Shown here one piece after another: positions 17,224-26,873 of a stretch of DNA of 64,000 bases. The stretch comes from JAHDHW01 sp965277415 (GTDB lineage Bacteria; Bacteroidota; Bacteroidia; Chitinophagales; Saprospiraceae). The stretch lies in contig CBDICS010000081.1 of assembly GCA_965277415.1 (NCBI GenBank), positions 62,001-126,000 on the forward strand, read 5' to 3'. The notes beneath the pieces were generated by a model that saw only the letters and a list, made by a program, of their open reading frames with translations, did no database searches and was not told the DNA's origin. A program made the translations under genes and the position numbers. Every line of letters begins with the position of its first letter. Within the stretch, counting starts at the first letter, position 1.

Positions 17224-17315
17224 GTGAATACTGTAAAAAAATAGATTACTTGACATTTTAGGGATAGATTAGGACACTGGGTACACGGAGGAAACACAGG
17301 GCACACAGAGTACTT
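17224..17315. repeat. 92-bp direct repeat, copy 2
   Basis: Second copy, starting GTGAATACTGTAAAAAAATA and ending CACACAGAGTACTT. It is followed by an inverted short-unit stretch (CTGTGTGCTCTGTGCC ... CCTCTGTGTCC, 17322-17360), so the end of this copy can fold back on the next 45 bp. The whole spacer 16990-17484 otherwise holds only the lysA promoter. Confidence 0.85.
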
Positions 17316-17405
17316 ATAAAACGCTGTGTGCTCTGTGCCTTCTCGGTGCCCTCTGTGTCCAATTAACATAATAAAACAGAACAAGACCAAATATCCCAAA
17401 TTTTC

Positions 17406-17413
17406 TATCTTTG
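17406..17413 (+). promoter_or_regulatory. lysA promoter, -7 element TATCTTTG
   Basis: TATCTTTG matches the Bacteroidota housekeeping -7 consensus TAnnTTTG. It lies 72 bp before the lysA start codon, with an A/T-rich leader after it. A clear -33 TTTG is not seen at the expected distance. Confidence 0.6.
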
Positions 17414-17484
17414 CAAACATTTTAAAAGCAATAAAACCACAGAAGAATAAAACATTTTAAAAATCACTAAAATTTACTTTTTCA

Positions 17485-18738
17485 ATGGAACTTAATAACG
17501 GAGTCTACGAGCTCAGCAATGGTGTAAATCCATTAGCACTTTGCCAAAAATATGATTGCCCATTATATATTTATGATACAGCAATCATGAAACGCCAGTT
17601 TGATCGATTAAGCAATGCGTTTAAGGTGAAAAAGCTCAAGATTAATTATGCTTGTAAAGCATTGACTAATATCAATGTACTCCGTTTTTTCAAAAACTTA
17701 GGAGCTGGCCTTGATACGGTTTCGATTCAGGAAGTTGACTTGGGATTGAAAGCTGGGTTTTCTCCTGATGAGATTATTTTTACACCGAACTGTGTATCCT
17801 TAGCAGAGATAGAAAAAGCATTAGATTATGGAGTGAAGATCAATATTGACAATATTTCTATTTTAGAACAGTTTGGTCATGCTTATAATCATATTCCAGT
17901 TTGTATCAGGATAAATCCTCATATTTTAGCAGGTGGTTCTTCCAAAATTTCTGTAGGACATATAGATTCAAAATTTGGAATATCAATCCATCAATTACCC
18001 CATGTCGTTAGAGTAGTAGAGGCAACCGGACTAAAAGTAGAAGGCTTGCATATGCATACGGGCTCTGATATTTTAGATGCAGAAGTTTTCCTCCAAGGTG
18101 CAGAAATTTTATTTAAAAGTGCGGAACATTTTAAAGACCTCAATTATATTGACTTCGGTTCCGGATTTAAAGTGCCATACAAACCCAATGATATTTCGAC
18201 TGATATTGAAGATTTAGGAGAGAAACTGACAAAAAGGTTTAATGATTTTTGTGAAAGCTATGGCCGAGATTTGACTTTGATGTTCGAACCAGGGAAATTC
18301 TTGGTCAGTGAATCCGGATATTTTATGGTTAATGTCAATGTCGTTAAGCAAACGACTTCAATGGTTATTGCCGGCGTAGATTCAGGACAAAATCACCTGA
18401 TCAGACCTATGTTCTATAATGCTTACCATAATATTGTAAATATTACTAATCCTGTAGCAAAGCCAAGAATTTACACTGTAGTAGGTTATATTTGTGAAAC
18501 GGATACTTTCGGAATTAATCGTAAGATTTCAGAAATTCGAGAAGGAGATGTACTGGCTTTCTTTAATGCAGGAGCTTATTGTTTCTCAATGGCTTCAAAT
18601 TATAACTCTAGGTTTAGACCTGCTGAAATATTGATTCACGAAGGGAAAGATTATTTAATCAGAGAAAGAGAAACAATGGAAGACTTATTGCGAAACCAAG
18701 TAGAGGTGAATATATTTAGCCAAATTCCAGTAGATTAA
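17485..18738 (+). CDS. lysA: Diaminopimelate decarboxylase
   Basis: 417 residues of the PLP-dependent alanine-racemase-fold decarboxylases. The PLP lysine is in YACKALTN (about residue 58). The GLHMHTGSDI block, the FGSGFKVPY loop that binds the PLP phosphate and the FEPGKFLVSESG segment follow, and a CETDTFG motif supplies the active-site Cys from the partner subunit. It makes L-lysine from meso-diaminopimelate. Carboxynorspermidine decarboxylase is the main alternative, but the length and motifs favour LysA. Confidence 0.88.
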   Translation: MELNNGVYELSNGVNPLALCQKYDCPLYIYDTAIMKRQFDRLSNAFKVKKLKINYACKALTNINVLRFFKNLGAGLDTVSIQEVDLGLKAGFSPDEIIFTPNCVSLAEIEKALDYGVKINIDNISILEQFGHAYNHIPVCIRINPHILAGGSSKISVGHIDSKFGISIHQLPHVVRVVEATGLKVEGLHMHTGSDILDAEVFLQGAEILFKSAEHFKDLNYIDFGSGFKVPYKPNDISTDIEDLGEKLTKRFNDFCESYGRDLTLMFEPGKFLVSESGYFMVNVNVVKQTTSMVIAGVDSGQNHLIRPMFYNAYHNIVNITNPVAKPRIYTVVGYICETDTFGINRKISEIREGDVLAFFNAGAYCFSMASNYNSRFRPAEILIHEGKDYLIRERETMEDLLRNQVEVNIFSQIPVD

Positions 18739-18790
18739 TGGAATTTTAAACAAGCTCTAAGTTGAAAAACTTCTATATAATAAGAACATC

Positions 18791-19369
18791 ATGAAGCGAC
18801 ATCTAATATTTTTTATCTTTTTATTACTCTGTATCAATAGTTGTGCACCTAAGCTTAATGGAAAGCTAGTGAGCAATATGTATGAAAAAGGAATTACAAC
18901 ATCCGAAGGGAAAAACATTCCTATACCTGGATATACAAAAGAGGATGCAGCAATATTTTATCTGGTTAGACATGCAGAAAAGGAAAAAGGAAAAGATCCA
19001 GGATTGACGACAGAAGGAACAATTCGAGCAAAAAAACTAGGGAAAATGTTAGAGCATGTCGAACTGGATGCTATTTACTCGACTAATCGAAAAAGAACAA
19101 CAGATACAGCGAGACCGACAGCTGAACTTCAAAAAAAGACGATTGATAATTATGATGCAAAAAAGCAGGAAGATTTTATAAAAGATCTACTTCCAATGAA
19201 AGGAAAACGCGCGCTCATAGTTGGCCATTCTAATACAATTCCGAATTTACTGAACCTTTTTCAATCAAATAAAGTATATGATCATATTGATGAAAGCGAA
19301 TATGATAATTTTTATGTTCTTATGGTTTATGGAAAAGACAATTGTAAAATAATAGAGTTAAAATACTAA
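18791..19369 (+). CDS. Histidine-phosphatase superfamily lipoprotein
   Basis: 192 residues with a lipoprotein signal (INSCAPK, about residues 16-22). The phosphoglycerate-mutase-like core has the catalytic LVRHAEKEKG (RHG-type motif, here RHA), the LDAIYSTNRKRTTDTARPT segment with conserved Arg residues, and a second His in ALIVGHSNTIP. The phospho-His intermediate mechanism is known for the family; the substrate is unknown. The valS start codon is 8 bp downstream, so the two genes are probably co-transcribed. Confidence 0.85.
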   Translation: MKRHLIFFIFLLLCINSCAPKLNGKLVSNMYEKGITTSEGKNIPIPGYTKEDAAIFYLVRHAEKEKGKDPGLTTEGTIRAKKLGKMLEHVELDAIYSTNRKRTTDTARPTAELQKKTIDNYDAKKQEDFIKDLLPMKGKRALIVGHSNTIPNLLNLFQSNKVYDHIDESEYDNFYVLMVYGKDNCKIIELKY

Positions 19370-19376
19370 AAATAAG

Positions 19377-22103
19377 ATGACATCAAGCAAGCAATATAAT
19401 CCGAAAGAGATCGAAACTAAGTGGTACGACCACTGGATGAAGCATAATTATTTTCATTCCGAGCCGGATGAAAGAGAGGCATATTCAATAGTTATCCCTC
19501 CTCCAAATGTTACGGGGGTCTTACATATGGGGCATATGCTCAATAATACGATTCAGGATATTCTGATTCGAAAAGCGAGATTGGAAGGAAAGAACGCATG
19601 TTGGGTACCTGGAACGGATCATGCTTCAATTGCTACAGAAGCGAAAGTCGTTAAAATGCTTAGGGAGCGAGGTATCAAAAAAGGAGATATCCCAAGAGAC
19701 GAATTTTTGAAGTATGCATTTGAATGGAAAGATAAGTATGGTGGAATTATATTAGAACAACTGAAGAAACTCGGTGCTTCCTGCGATTGGGAAAGGACTC
19801 GGTTTACGATGGAAGACAAACTCTCCGATGCAGTCCGTAAAGTTTTCGTTGACTTGTATAAAAAAGGGAAAATATATCGTCGACTACGAATGACGAATTG
19901 GGATCCTGAAGCACAGACTGTTCTTTCAGGGGAAGAAGTTATCCACCAGGAAGAAAATGCCCAGTTGACCTATATTCGATATGACTTTGAAAATGCAGAA
20001 GGCGAGGGGATCGTTATCGCTACTCAACGACCTGAAACCATCATGGCGGATGCTGCAGTTGCAGTAAATCCAGATGATGAGCGGTTTAATCATTTGATTG
20101 GAAAAAAAGTAATAATCCCCTTGATTAATCGAGCGATTCCGATCATAGGTGATAGTTATGTGGATATTGAATTCGGAACAGGTGCATTGAAAATTACACC
20201 TGCTCATGATCCTAATGATAATGAAATAGGAGAGCGACATAATCTTGAGGTGATCGATATCCTCAATGCCAATGCAAGGCTTAATGAAAAAGCTCAAATA
20301 CTCATCGGGCAGGATCGATTTGAAGCAAGGCGAAATATTAAAAAAATGCTAGCGGAGTCTGGACATCTCATCAAGACCGAAGATTACCGGACTAAGATTG
20401 GTCGATCTGAACGAACGAATTCAGTAGTAGAACCTCGATTGACTTTGCAATGGTTTTTGGATATGAAAGAATTTGCTGCTACAGCACTTGGAGCAGTTAA
20501 GAAGAAAGAAGTTACTTTCTATCCTGAGCATATGTGGAATATGTACTATAACTGGTTGAATGAAGATAATGTAAAGGACTGGTGTATCTCTCGTCAGCTT
20601 TGGTGGGGACAAAGAATTCCGGCCTGGTATCTTGGAGATGATTACTTCGTTGCAGAAACTGCTGATGAGGCATTAAATCAAGCTAAAGAAAAAACGGGCA
20701 ATTCAAATTTAACTATTGATGATCTTCATCAGGATGAGGATGTAGTAGATACTTGGTTCTCTTCTTGGTTGTGGCCAATTACTGTATTTGATGGATTTGA
20801 AAATCCGGAAGAATTGAAATATTACTACCCAACCAATGTATTAGTTACTGGTTGGGATATCATGTTTTTTTGGGTAGCGCGGATGATTATGTCTGGTTAT
20901 GAATGGTCTGGAGATTTATTAGGAGAGGACTTAGCAAAAGAAAAAGGAATCCAGCCTTTTTACGATGTATATTTTACGGGAATGGTTAGGGACAATAAAC
21001 GTCGAAAGATGAGTAAGTCTTTAGGTAATTCTCCGGATGCTTTGGCATTGATTGATAATTATGGCGCTGATGGTGTCCGCTTCGGTATGTTAAGTAGTGC
21101 GGCAGCAGGCAATGATATCGTTTTCGATGCACCATTTGATACAAAGAATAACAAAGTACTAAACAATAGTGCACTTTGTGATCAAGGGGCTAAGTTTTGC
21201 AATAAAATGTGGAATGGCCTGAAATTGATTAATAGTTGGGAGGTAGTAGAAGCACCAATAAGTGAAGATAGCGCTATTTCTAATAAATTAGTGATTGAAT
21301 GGTTTGATCATAAAATGAACCAGACTTTAGCAGAGTTGGAAGAGAAGTTTCAAACCTACCGCTTGTCAGATGCATTGATGACTTTGTACAATTTTATGTG
21401 GAATGATTTCTTCTCTTTTTACATGGAAGTAATCAAACCTCCTTATGGTGAACCGATAGATAGAGCTACTTTAGAAAAGACACTTTTTTATTATGAAAAA
21501 CTGATGACTATATTACATCCTTTTATGCCCTTTATTACAGAGGAGATTTGGCATCAACTAAAAAAACGACCAGAAGGGGAGGATTGTGTAGTAAGCAATT
21601 ATCCAAAAGCAGAATCGTTTGATCAAGATCTATTATCTCAATTTGAAAAAATCAGAGATGTCATTTCAAAAGTAAATAATGTAAGGGCACAAAATGATAT
21701 CAGTAAAAACGAAGTACTTACTTTATTTGTAGAGAATAGTGATCGTTCTAAAGCATTATATGCTACAAAAGGTTTAGAAGTAATTGTTCAAAAAATGGCT
21801 AAGCTTTCAGCTTTAAACTTTACGAATGAAGAAGTACCTAATAGTGTTTCCTTTTTGAGTGGCACCGAGAATTATTTTGTAGAAGTTAATATTACTGTTG
21901 ATGTTGAAGCAGAATTGATTCGTTTGAAAGATGAATTAAAATATGCAGAAGGCTTTACTGCCTCCGTTAATAAAAAGCTGAGTAATGAACGGTTCGTAAA
22001 TAATGCACCAGCGGCTGTTGTTGATAAAGAAAAAGCAAAATTAGCAGACGGAGAGGAAAAGATTAAAATATTATTAGAGCAGATTAAGAAATTGCAGAAT
22101 TAG
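19377..22103 (+). CDS. valS: Valyl-tRNA synthetase
   Basis: 908 residues, full length for a bacterial class Ia enzyme. The HIGH motif is HMGHM in PPPNVTGVLHMGHM (about residue 47) and the KMSKS motif is intact in RRKMSKSLGN. The editing domain carries the TWDPEA/IVIATQRPET block, and the C-terminal part has the leucine- and glutamate-rich coiled coil typical of ValRS (from about residue 845). It charges tRNA-Val. A strong terminator hairpin lies 18 bp after its stop codon. Confidence 0.98.
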   Translation: MTSSKQYNPKEIETKWYDHWMKHNYFHSEPDEREAYSIVIPPPNVTGVLHMGHMLNNTIQDILIRKARLEGKNACWVPGTDHASIATEAKVVKMLRERGIKKGDIPRDEFLKYAFEWKDKYGGIILEQLKKLGASCDWERTRFTMEDKLSDAVRKVFVDLYKKGKIYRRLRMTNWDPEAQTVLSGEEVIHQEENAQLTYIRYDFENAEGEGIVIATQRPETIMADAAVAVNPDDERFNHLIGKKVIIPLINRAIPIIGDSYVDIEFGTGALKITPAHDPNDNEIGERHNLEVIDILNANARLNEKAQILIGQDRFEARRNIKKMLAESGHLIKTEDYRTKIGRSERTNSVVEPRLTLQWFLDMKEFAATALGAVKKKEVTFYPEHMWNMYYNWLNEDNVKDWCISRQLWWGQRIPAWYLGDDYFVAETADEALNQAKEKTGNSNLTIDDLHQDEDVVDTWFSSWLWPITVFDGFENPEELKYYYPTNVLVTGWDIMFFWVARMIMSGYEWSGDLLGEDLAKEKGIQPFYDVYFTGMVRDNKRRKMSKSLGNSPDALALIDNYGADGVRFGMLSSAAAGNDIVFDAPFDTKNNKVLNNSALCDQGAKFCNKMWNGLKLINSWEVVEAPISEDSAISNKLVIEWFDHKMNQTLAELEEKFQTYRLSDALMTLYNFMWNDFFSFYMEVIKPPYGEPIDRATLEKTLFYYEKLMTILHPFMPFITEEIWHQLKKRPEGEDCVVSNYPKAESFDQDLLSQFEKIRDVISKVNNVRAQNDISKNEVLTLFVENSDRSKALYATKGLEVIVQKMAKLSALNFTNEEVPNSVSFLSGTENYFVEVNITVDVEAELIRLKDELKYAEGFTASVNKKLSNERFVNNAPAAVVDKEKAKLADGEEKIKILLEQIKKLQN

Positions 22104-22120
22104 TACAAGCTCTAAAAAAG

Positions 22121-22168
22121 TCAATAAAAAAATCGGTACCGAAGCATTTCGATACCGATTTTTTATTG
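22121..22168. terminator. Bidirectional terminator between valS and the T9SS gene cluster
   Basis: TCAATAAAAAAATCGGTACCGAA pairs with TTCGATACCGATTTTTTATTGA around a GCAT loop. The stem ends in A-runs on one side and T-runs on the other, so it can stop transcription of valS (plus) and of the minus-strand gene ending at 22237. Confidence 0.9.
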
Positions 22169-22236
22169 AGGTCATTTTAAAATCATTAGAATTCAACACA
22201 AATGAATAGCAATGATTTTAGAAGATAACCATATGA

Positions 22237-24178
22237 TTATTTCGTTACAATAAACTGAACAGTTTTGCTTCCTCCTTCAGAGATGAAGTGTGCAAAATAT
22301 GTTCCAGCAGCATAATTACTTACATTGTATTTGAATGTATCATTTTGAACATTTGAATAAACACGTTCTGTGATCACCTTACCAGTAACATCCATGATTC
22401 TTACGATTGCATCATTATGAGATTCAACCAAATCAAAGTTTAAATTAATAAAAGTCTCAGCAGGATTAGGTGTAACTGTAATCTTATTATCATCAGAAAG
22501 TATGTCATTTGTATTAAGGAAAAGAGGTTCAGTTCCAATACCTAATCTAACTACAGGGACGATATCACGACCAAATCCAGTAGACCCATAAGGTTCTGTA
22601 GTTAAATCTCCATTGATTCCTAACATAGAACCATATCTTGGAGTCAATAGTTCTTCTGAACGGAATGCCTGAGCACCATAATCATATGCCTCACTAGCCA
22701 TCATAGTGAAATCTACATCATCCACTGTAGAATATTCCAACATGACAATATAGTTAGTATTATCTGCTAGAGGAAGCGCACCAATTTCATTAGTTGAAAA
22801 ATCTAAGAAAGGAAGGGTAAGGATGTCTGTACTTAACTCTGTTCCTTGAATTTCATAAAAATTGAACCCTATAGGAGTTCTTTCATCTGGATCAGCATTT
22901 CCATCTTCATTAGCATCTACCCATTGATAAAAGGAAAATAGTAATTAGCCTTCCTGCTACATCTTCTGCATTTCCAACAGTAAACGAACCATATCTTGCA
23001 AAATAACCATCTCCATTAGGAAAATAGAAACAATTACCATATGCCCAACTATGAGGCTCTCCATCATCCCAGTTACTTGCTGCAGGGGTGATAAAACGAG
23101 TAGAACCCATTTCTTTTGCATAAAGTGTATCCGTAACTGCAAAGTCAAAAACTCTTACATTATTATCCGGCTCAGTATCAATAGAGTCAGCACTAATCGC
23201 ATATGTACCAGTGTAAGTAGTCCCAGGTGTTCCAGCAGGTGTAAAACCAGCATCATTAAATAAAACGTTCTCAACAAGTGAGTCAGCTTCAACAGTACCA
23301 TAAATGAGATCCTCACTATAGACAGCAGCACTAGTAGCGTCATCTACAATAGTAAGATTAAGTGTTACGCCAGTTTGATCTTGGAAGCCAATATTCTCGA
23401 TATCTGCTAAGAATCCAAATTGTTCCACCTGGCTTGCAGGAGTCTGAGCATTAGGTGCAATTGCAAAAAAGTTATTATTAACTCTCAAGTCAAAAGCTGC
23501 GATGAATAGAGACGTTGGATCAGCATCATATAATTCCAAATCATCAATCAACCAGTAATATTCATAATTACCAATCCATTGCCATTGAAGATAAACAGTA
23601 GAAGAACCAGCTGCAACAGAAGAAATATCTACCAAAGAAATATCAGGATTAAGTGACCATCTAATAGAGCCTGGTTCATTCCCTGTATTTCCAGCCGCGA
23701 TATCAAATAGATTGAAAGAGGTCCAGTTCATGTTATCTGTACTTACTCTAAGAACAACATTGTCAGTTGTTGCAGTACCAAAAACACCAACAAGATGTTC
23801 TGATTTTACCCAAACGTCTGTTTGTCCAGAACAATCAATAGCGGTTGAAGTCAAACGAATATCATGGTCAGCAGCACCTAATCCATCTGAATCCATATAA
23901 ACAAATCCATTATCTGCTGTAGCAGCTGAAAAATTCATATCATGCTGATTTGAATAAGTTGACCAGTTAAGAATACATGGATTAGTTGCACTTGGGTCAT
24001 CACACCAGCCCCATACAGCTGCAGTACCATTAGCAGCTTCACTAGTCCAACCAGTAGGTAAATCTGAAACAGAAGAAAAGTCTTCATTCCAAAAAACAGT
24101 TTGTGCACTTGCTACATTGATAGCAAAAATGGCTGCACAGGCCATTAGTAATACTTTTGTAAATGTTGCCTTCATCAT
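22237..24178 (-). pseudogene. T9SS surface protein with choice-of-anchor/MAM-like domain, interrupted by a 1-bp frameshift
   Basis: Read from ATG at 24178, the frame runs 422 residues to a stop at 22910. Just before that stop the coding strand reads TTCCTTTTATCAATGGGTAGA; removing one T restores ITIFLYQWVDANED, which matches the paralog at 24332 and continues to the stop at 22237, giving a protein of about 646 residues. The extra base is in the A-run at 22929-22932. The N-terminus is a signal peptide (ending ASAQ), followed by a jelly-roll domain (residues about 30-215), a repeat module (YGN...GNAEDV) and a T9SS type A domain. A sequencing error in the homopolymer is possible. Confidence 0.85.
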
Positions 24179-24211
24179 CTAATTATTTAAGTTAATTAAA
24201 AAGGAATTGGA

Positions 24212-24219
24212 CAAAAATA
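24212..24219 (-). promoter_or_regulatory. Promoter -7 element (TATTTTTG) of the frameshifted T9SS gene
   Basis: On the minus strand TATTTTTG fits TAnnTTTG and lies 33 bp before the ATG at 24178. No clear -33 element is seen. It lies downstream of the terminator at 24274-24307, so this gene appears to have its own transcript. Confidence 0.5.
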
Positions 24220-24273
24220 AGGAATTTTTAATGTTCGGCTAATTTCTGCTATTCCCAATTTCATACATTATGG

Positions 24274-24307
24274 AAAAACCTCCCGAAGATGTCCTCGGGA
24301 GGTCTTT
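24274..24307 (-). terminator. Rho-independent terminator of the 795-residue T9SS gene
   Basis: CCTCCCGA (24279-24286) pairs with TCGGGAGG (24295-24302). On the minus strand the stem is followed by TTTTT. It lies 25 bp after the stop codon of the gene at 24332-26719. Confidence 0.9.
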
Positions 24308-24331
24308 TGATTTTTGAATATTAATTCAAAA

Positions 24332-26719
24332 TTATCTTTGAATAATAAAGCGTTTAGTTCTTGCTCCTTCTTCTGTAATGAAGTTAAGAAGGTAAGTACC
24401 AGCCGCTAGATTACTAACATTATAGTTGTAAGTCTCTTTTGAAACATTATTATAGATTCTGTCTAAGACTACTTTTCCTGTAGCATCCATAATACGTACT
24501 TCAACTTGCTCTTGTGTATTGATTAGATCAACATTAAGGTTGATAAAATCGCTAGCAGGATTTGGAGACACAGCTATTAGATTGCCTGCTGCCAATTCAT
24601 CAACATTGATCGTTTCTTCTTGAGCGATTTGAAGACGAACTGAAGGAACGACTGTTCCTGTAAAACCAGCAGCACTATATGGCTCAGAACTCAAATCACC
24701 AGAAATACCCAACATTTCTGCTGGACGATATGGTTTTTGAAAATCAGGATCAGTAATAACACTTGGATTAGATCTCAAAGTTTGAGCTGCATAATCCCAA
24801 GGCTCTGCTCCAAGCATAACAAAATCATCTGTACCACTCGTAATGTATTCCACCATTACTACATAGTCATTTCCAGATAGAATTGGAACCAATACACCAT
24901 CATCACCACTTGGGAATATCTTAAGTGGAACATTGATCAAATCAGTCGTCGTCTCAAATCCAGTGATTTCATAATTAGCAAATCCAACAGGTGTTCTTTC
25001 ATCTGGATCCATATTACCATCCAGGTTTAAATCTTCTGTCCATTCGTAAAGGAAAATAGTCAAAATGGTACCGATAAGTTCTTCACCATTACCTACTCCA
25101 AAGTCAACAGATTCAGCAAACCACTGATTATCAGGATCTGGAGCATCAGAACCATTTACAATGTGATAGAAATTACCATATGCCCAACTATGAGGCTCTC
25201 CTTCATCCCAATTTGCTCCAGCTGGAACAATTGTACGAGTAACACCCATTTCTTTAGCAAATACAGTATCAGTCACCATAAATTGGAAAGAACGTTCATT
25301 ATTACTTGGGTCAAAGTCTACACTATCAGAAGAGATAGAGTAAGTACCCGTATAGCTAGTAACAGTCCCATCAGGCTCAAAACAATCTAGAAAAGGTTGG
25401 TTTTCTACTAGAGAATCAGCAGGAACATTACCATAAGCTAAATCAGATGAATGCACTATTGTGCCGTCAGCATCATCAACAATAGTCATATTCAAAACCG
25501 TATTTGGTTGTTCAGTAGCTCCGATATTAGCAATATCAGCTAAGAAACTAAATTCTTCTACTTGACTTGAAGGCCACATCGCATTAGGCGCAATGCCATA
25601 GAAGTTCTCCATTACTACCAAATTGTTATTTTCTGGCTCGATCAATTGAACATCATCAATTAACCAGTAATAAAAACCACCACTAAAGGTAAATTTAATT
25701 CTGATCTGAGATTCACCTGCTAATTCAGGAAGGAAAAATCTTTGTTCATGTGGAACTGGAGATAAAGCGTTAGCTGCTATTTCTGGTGCGACTTCTTCTT
25801 CAGGAGACCAAGTCCCGCCACCATCTATACTATAAGAGAAAGATGCATTACCATTAAGGGGGGCATAAGCATGATAAAATTTGAGAGAAACGGATTCAAA
25901 ATCAGTTCCATCTATTATAGGTGAAATCAATTCCCCTACTAATTGTGGATATGGAGGACCTGGAGGTGGCCCAAAAACTGTATTCATAGAATCTGCATCA
26001 AAAACTGCAGCTCCATTATAAGAAGTTGGAGAAGAAATAGTAGTTGATCTGAATGAACCATTAGAGCAAGAACATGCTTTATATTGCCAAAGAGCAGTAT
26101 CTCCAGTAATACTCTGGATAGTCCAGTCATTTAGTCCACCGTCAAAGTCACCTTCTCCAGGATTAGCACCCCAGATCACTACATCACTTGATGGAGGTTC
26201 CCAATAAGAACAGATTCTGAATGTACCAGAATTGTCTGTAGGTGATCCACCTGACCATACCCGTACATAATAAGTAGAGCTAGGAGCAAGGTTACCGGTG
26301 AAAATTTTGATTTCATCAAGTGTAGCATCAGCACTAGAAAAACAGGCAAGCGGAACTTCGTCAATTCCACAGCCAGCATAAAAAGCCATTCCTACAGCTG
26401 GTACATCACCTGCTTGATTTCCAAAAAATGTTTTTACGATTAATGCTCCTTCAGGAACAACAGCAGGAGTGGTAACAGAGTACCAAACATCATCGGCAAA
26501 CCAAGAACCAGAACATACATTTGCTGGAGTAGTAGAAGCTGTTCCTGCAAGGGTTGTACCTTCCGTAGTTGTACAGTCATTTTCATCAAGGCCAATTGTC
26601 AGAGCTACAGCAGCGGCACAATCATCATTTGCTGGTTGTGCGAATGCGGGAGCTGAAAACAATAGCGCCAAAATGCTAAATAGAATAGAGATTTTAGGCA
26701 TTGTCAAATTTGTCTTCAT
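24332..26719 (-). CDS. Secreted T9SS surface protein, jelly-roll adhesin type
   Basis: 795 residues. A signal peptide (ending APAFAQ) is followed by a first beta-rich domain (about residues 27-170), a second jelly-roll domain with the SYSIDGGGTWSPE-like strand and the FYYWLIDDVQL end (about residues 190-365), a module shared with both neighbours (YGIAPNAMWPSSQVEEF ... SWAYGNFYHI ... DPDERTPVGFANYEI), and a T9SS type A domain (AVSPNPASDFINL to the end). It is the largest of three tandem paralogs. No catalytic motif is seen; binding of a polymer or surface is plausible but unproved. Its own terminator lies downstream. Confidence 0.85.
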   Translation of the reverse strand: MKTNLTMPKISILFSILALLFSAPAFAQPANDDCAAAVALTIGLDENDCTTTEGTTLAGTASTTPANVCSGSWFADDVWYSVTTPAVVPEGALIVKTFFGNQAGDVPAVGMAFYAGCGIDEVPLACFSSADATLDEIKIFTGNLAPSSTYYVRVWSGGSPTDNSGTFRICSYWEPPSSDVVIWGANPGEGDFDGGLNDWTIQSITGDTALWQYKACSCSNGSFRSTTISSPTSYNGAAVFDADSMNTVFGPPPGPPYPQLVGELISPIIDGTDFESVSLKFYHAYAPLNGNASFSYSIDGGGTWSPEEEVAPEIAANALSPVPHEQRFFLPELAGESQIRIKFTFSGGFYYWLIDDVQLIEPENNNLVVMENFYGIAPNAMWPSSQVEEFSFLADIANIGATEQPNTVLNMTIVDDADGTIVHSSDLAYGNVPADSLVENQPFLDCFEPDGTVTSYTGTYSISSDSVDFDPSNNERSFQFMVTDTVFAKEMGVTRTIVPAGANWDEGEPHSWAYGNFYHIVNGSDAPDPDNQWFAESVDFGVGNGEELIGTILTIFLYEWTEDLNLDGNMDPDERTPVGFANYEITGFETTTDLINVPLKIFPSGDDGVLVPILSGNDYVVMVEYITSGTDDFVMLGAEPWDYAAQTLRSNPSVITDPDFQKPYRPAEMLGISGDLSSEPYSAAGFTGTVVPSVRLQIAQEETINVDELAAGNLIAVSPNPASDFINLNVDLINTQEQVEVRIMDATGKVVLDRIYNNVSKETYNYNVSNLAAGTYLLNFITEEGARTKRFIIQR

Positions 26720-26873
26720 AATTATCTTTTTTAATAAAGTTTAATTGAAATAAGAGGAAGCGTAAAATTAAGAAAAATGGTGATATTTTATGATAATAAA
26801 CCTTGTTATGTTTGATGTTGGCAAATTAGACAAAAAACTGTCTCCATATTTACATTATATCAAACCTATTTCA

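Noticed and set aside
17172..17420. 82-residue reading frame on the minus strand
   Set aside because: It lies wholly in the 92-bp repeats and lysA promoter region and its composition is that of the repeats.
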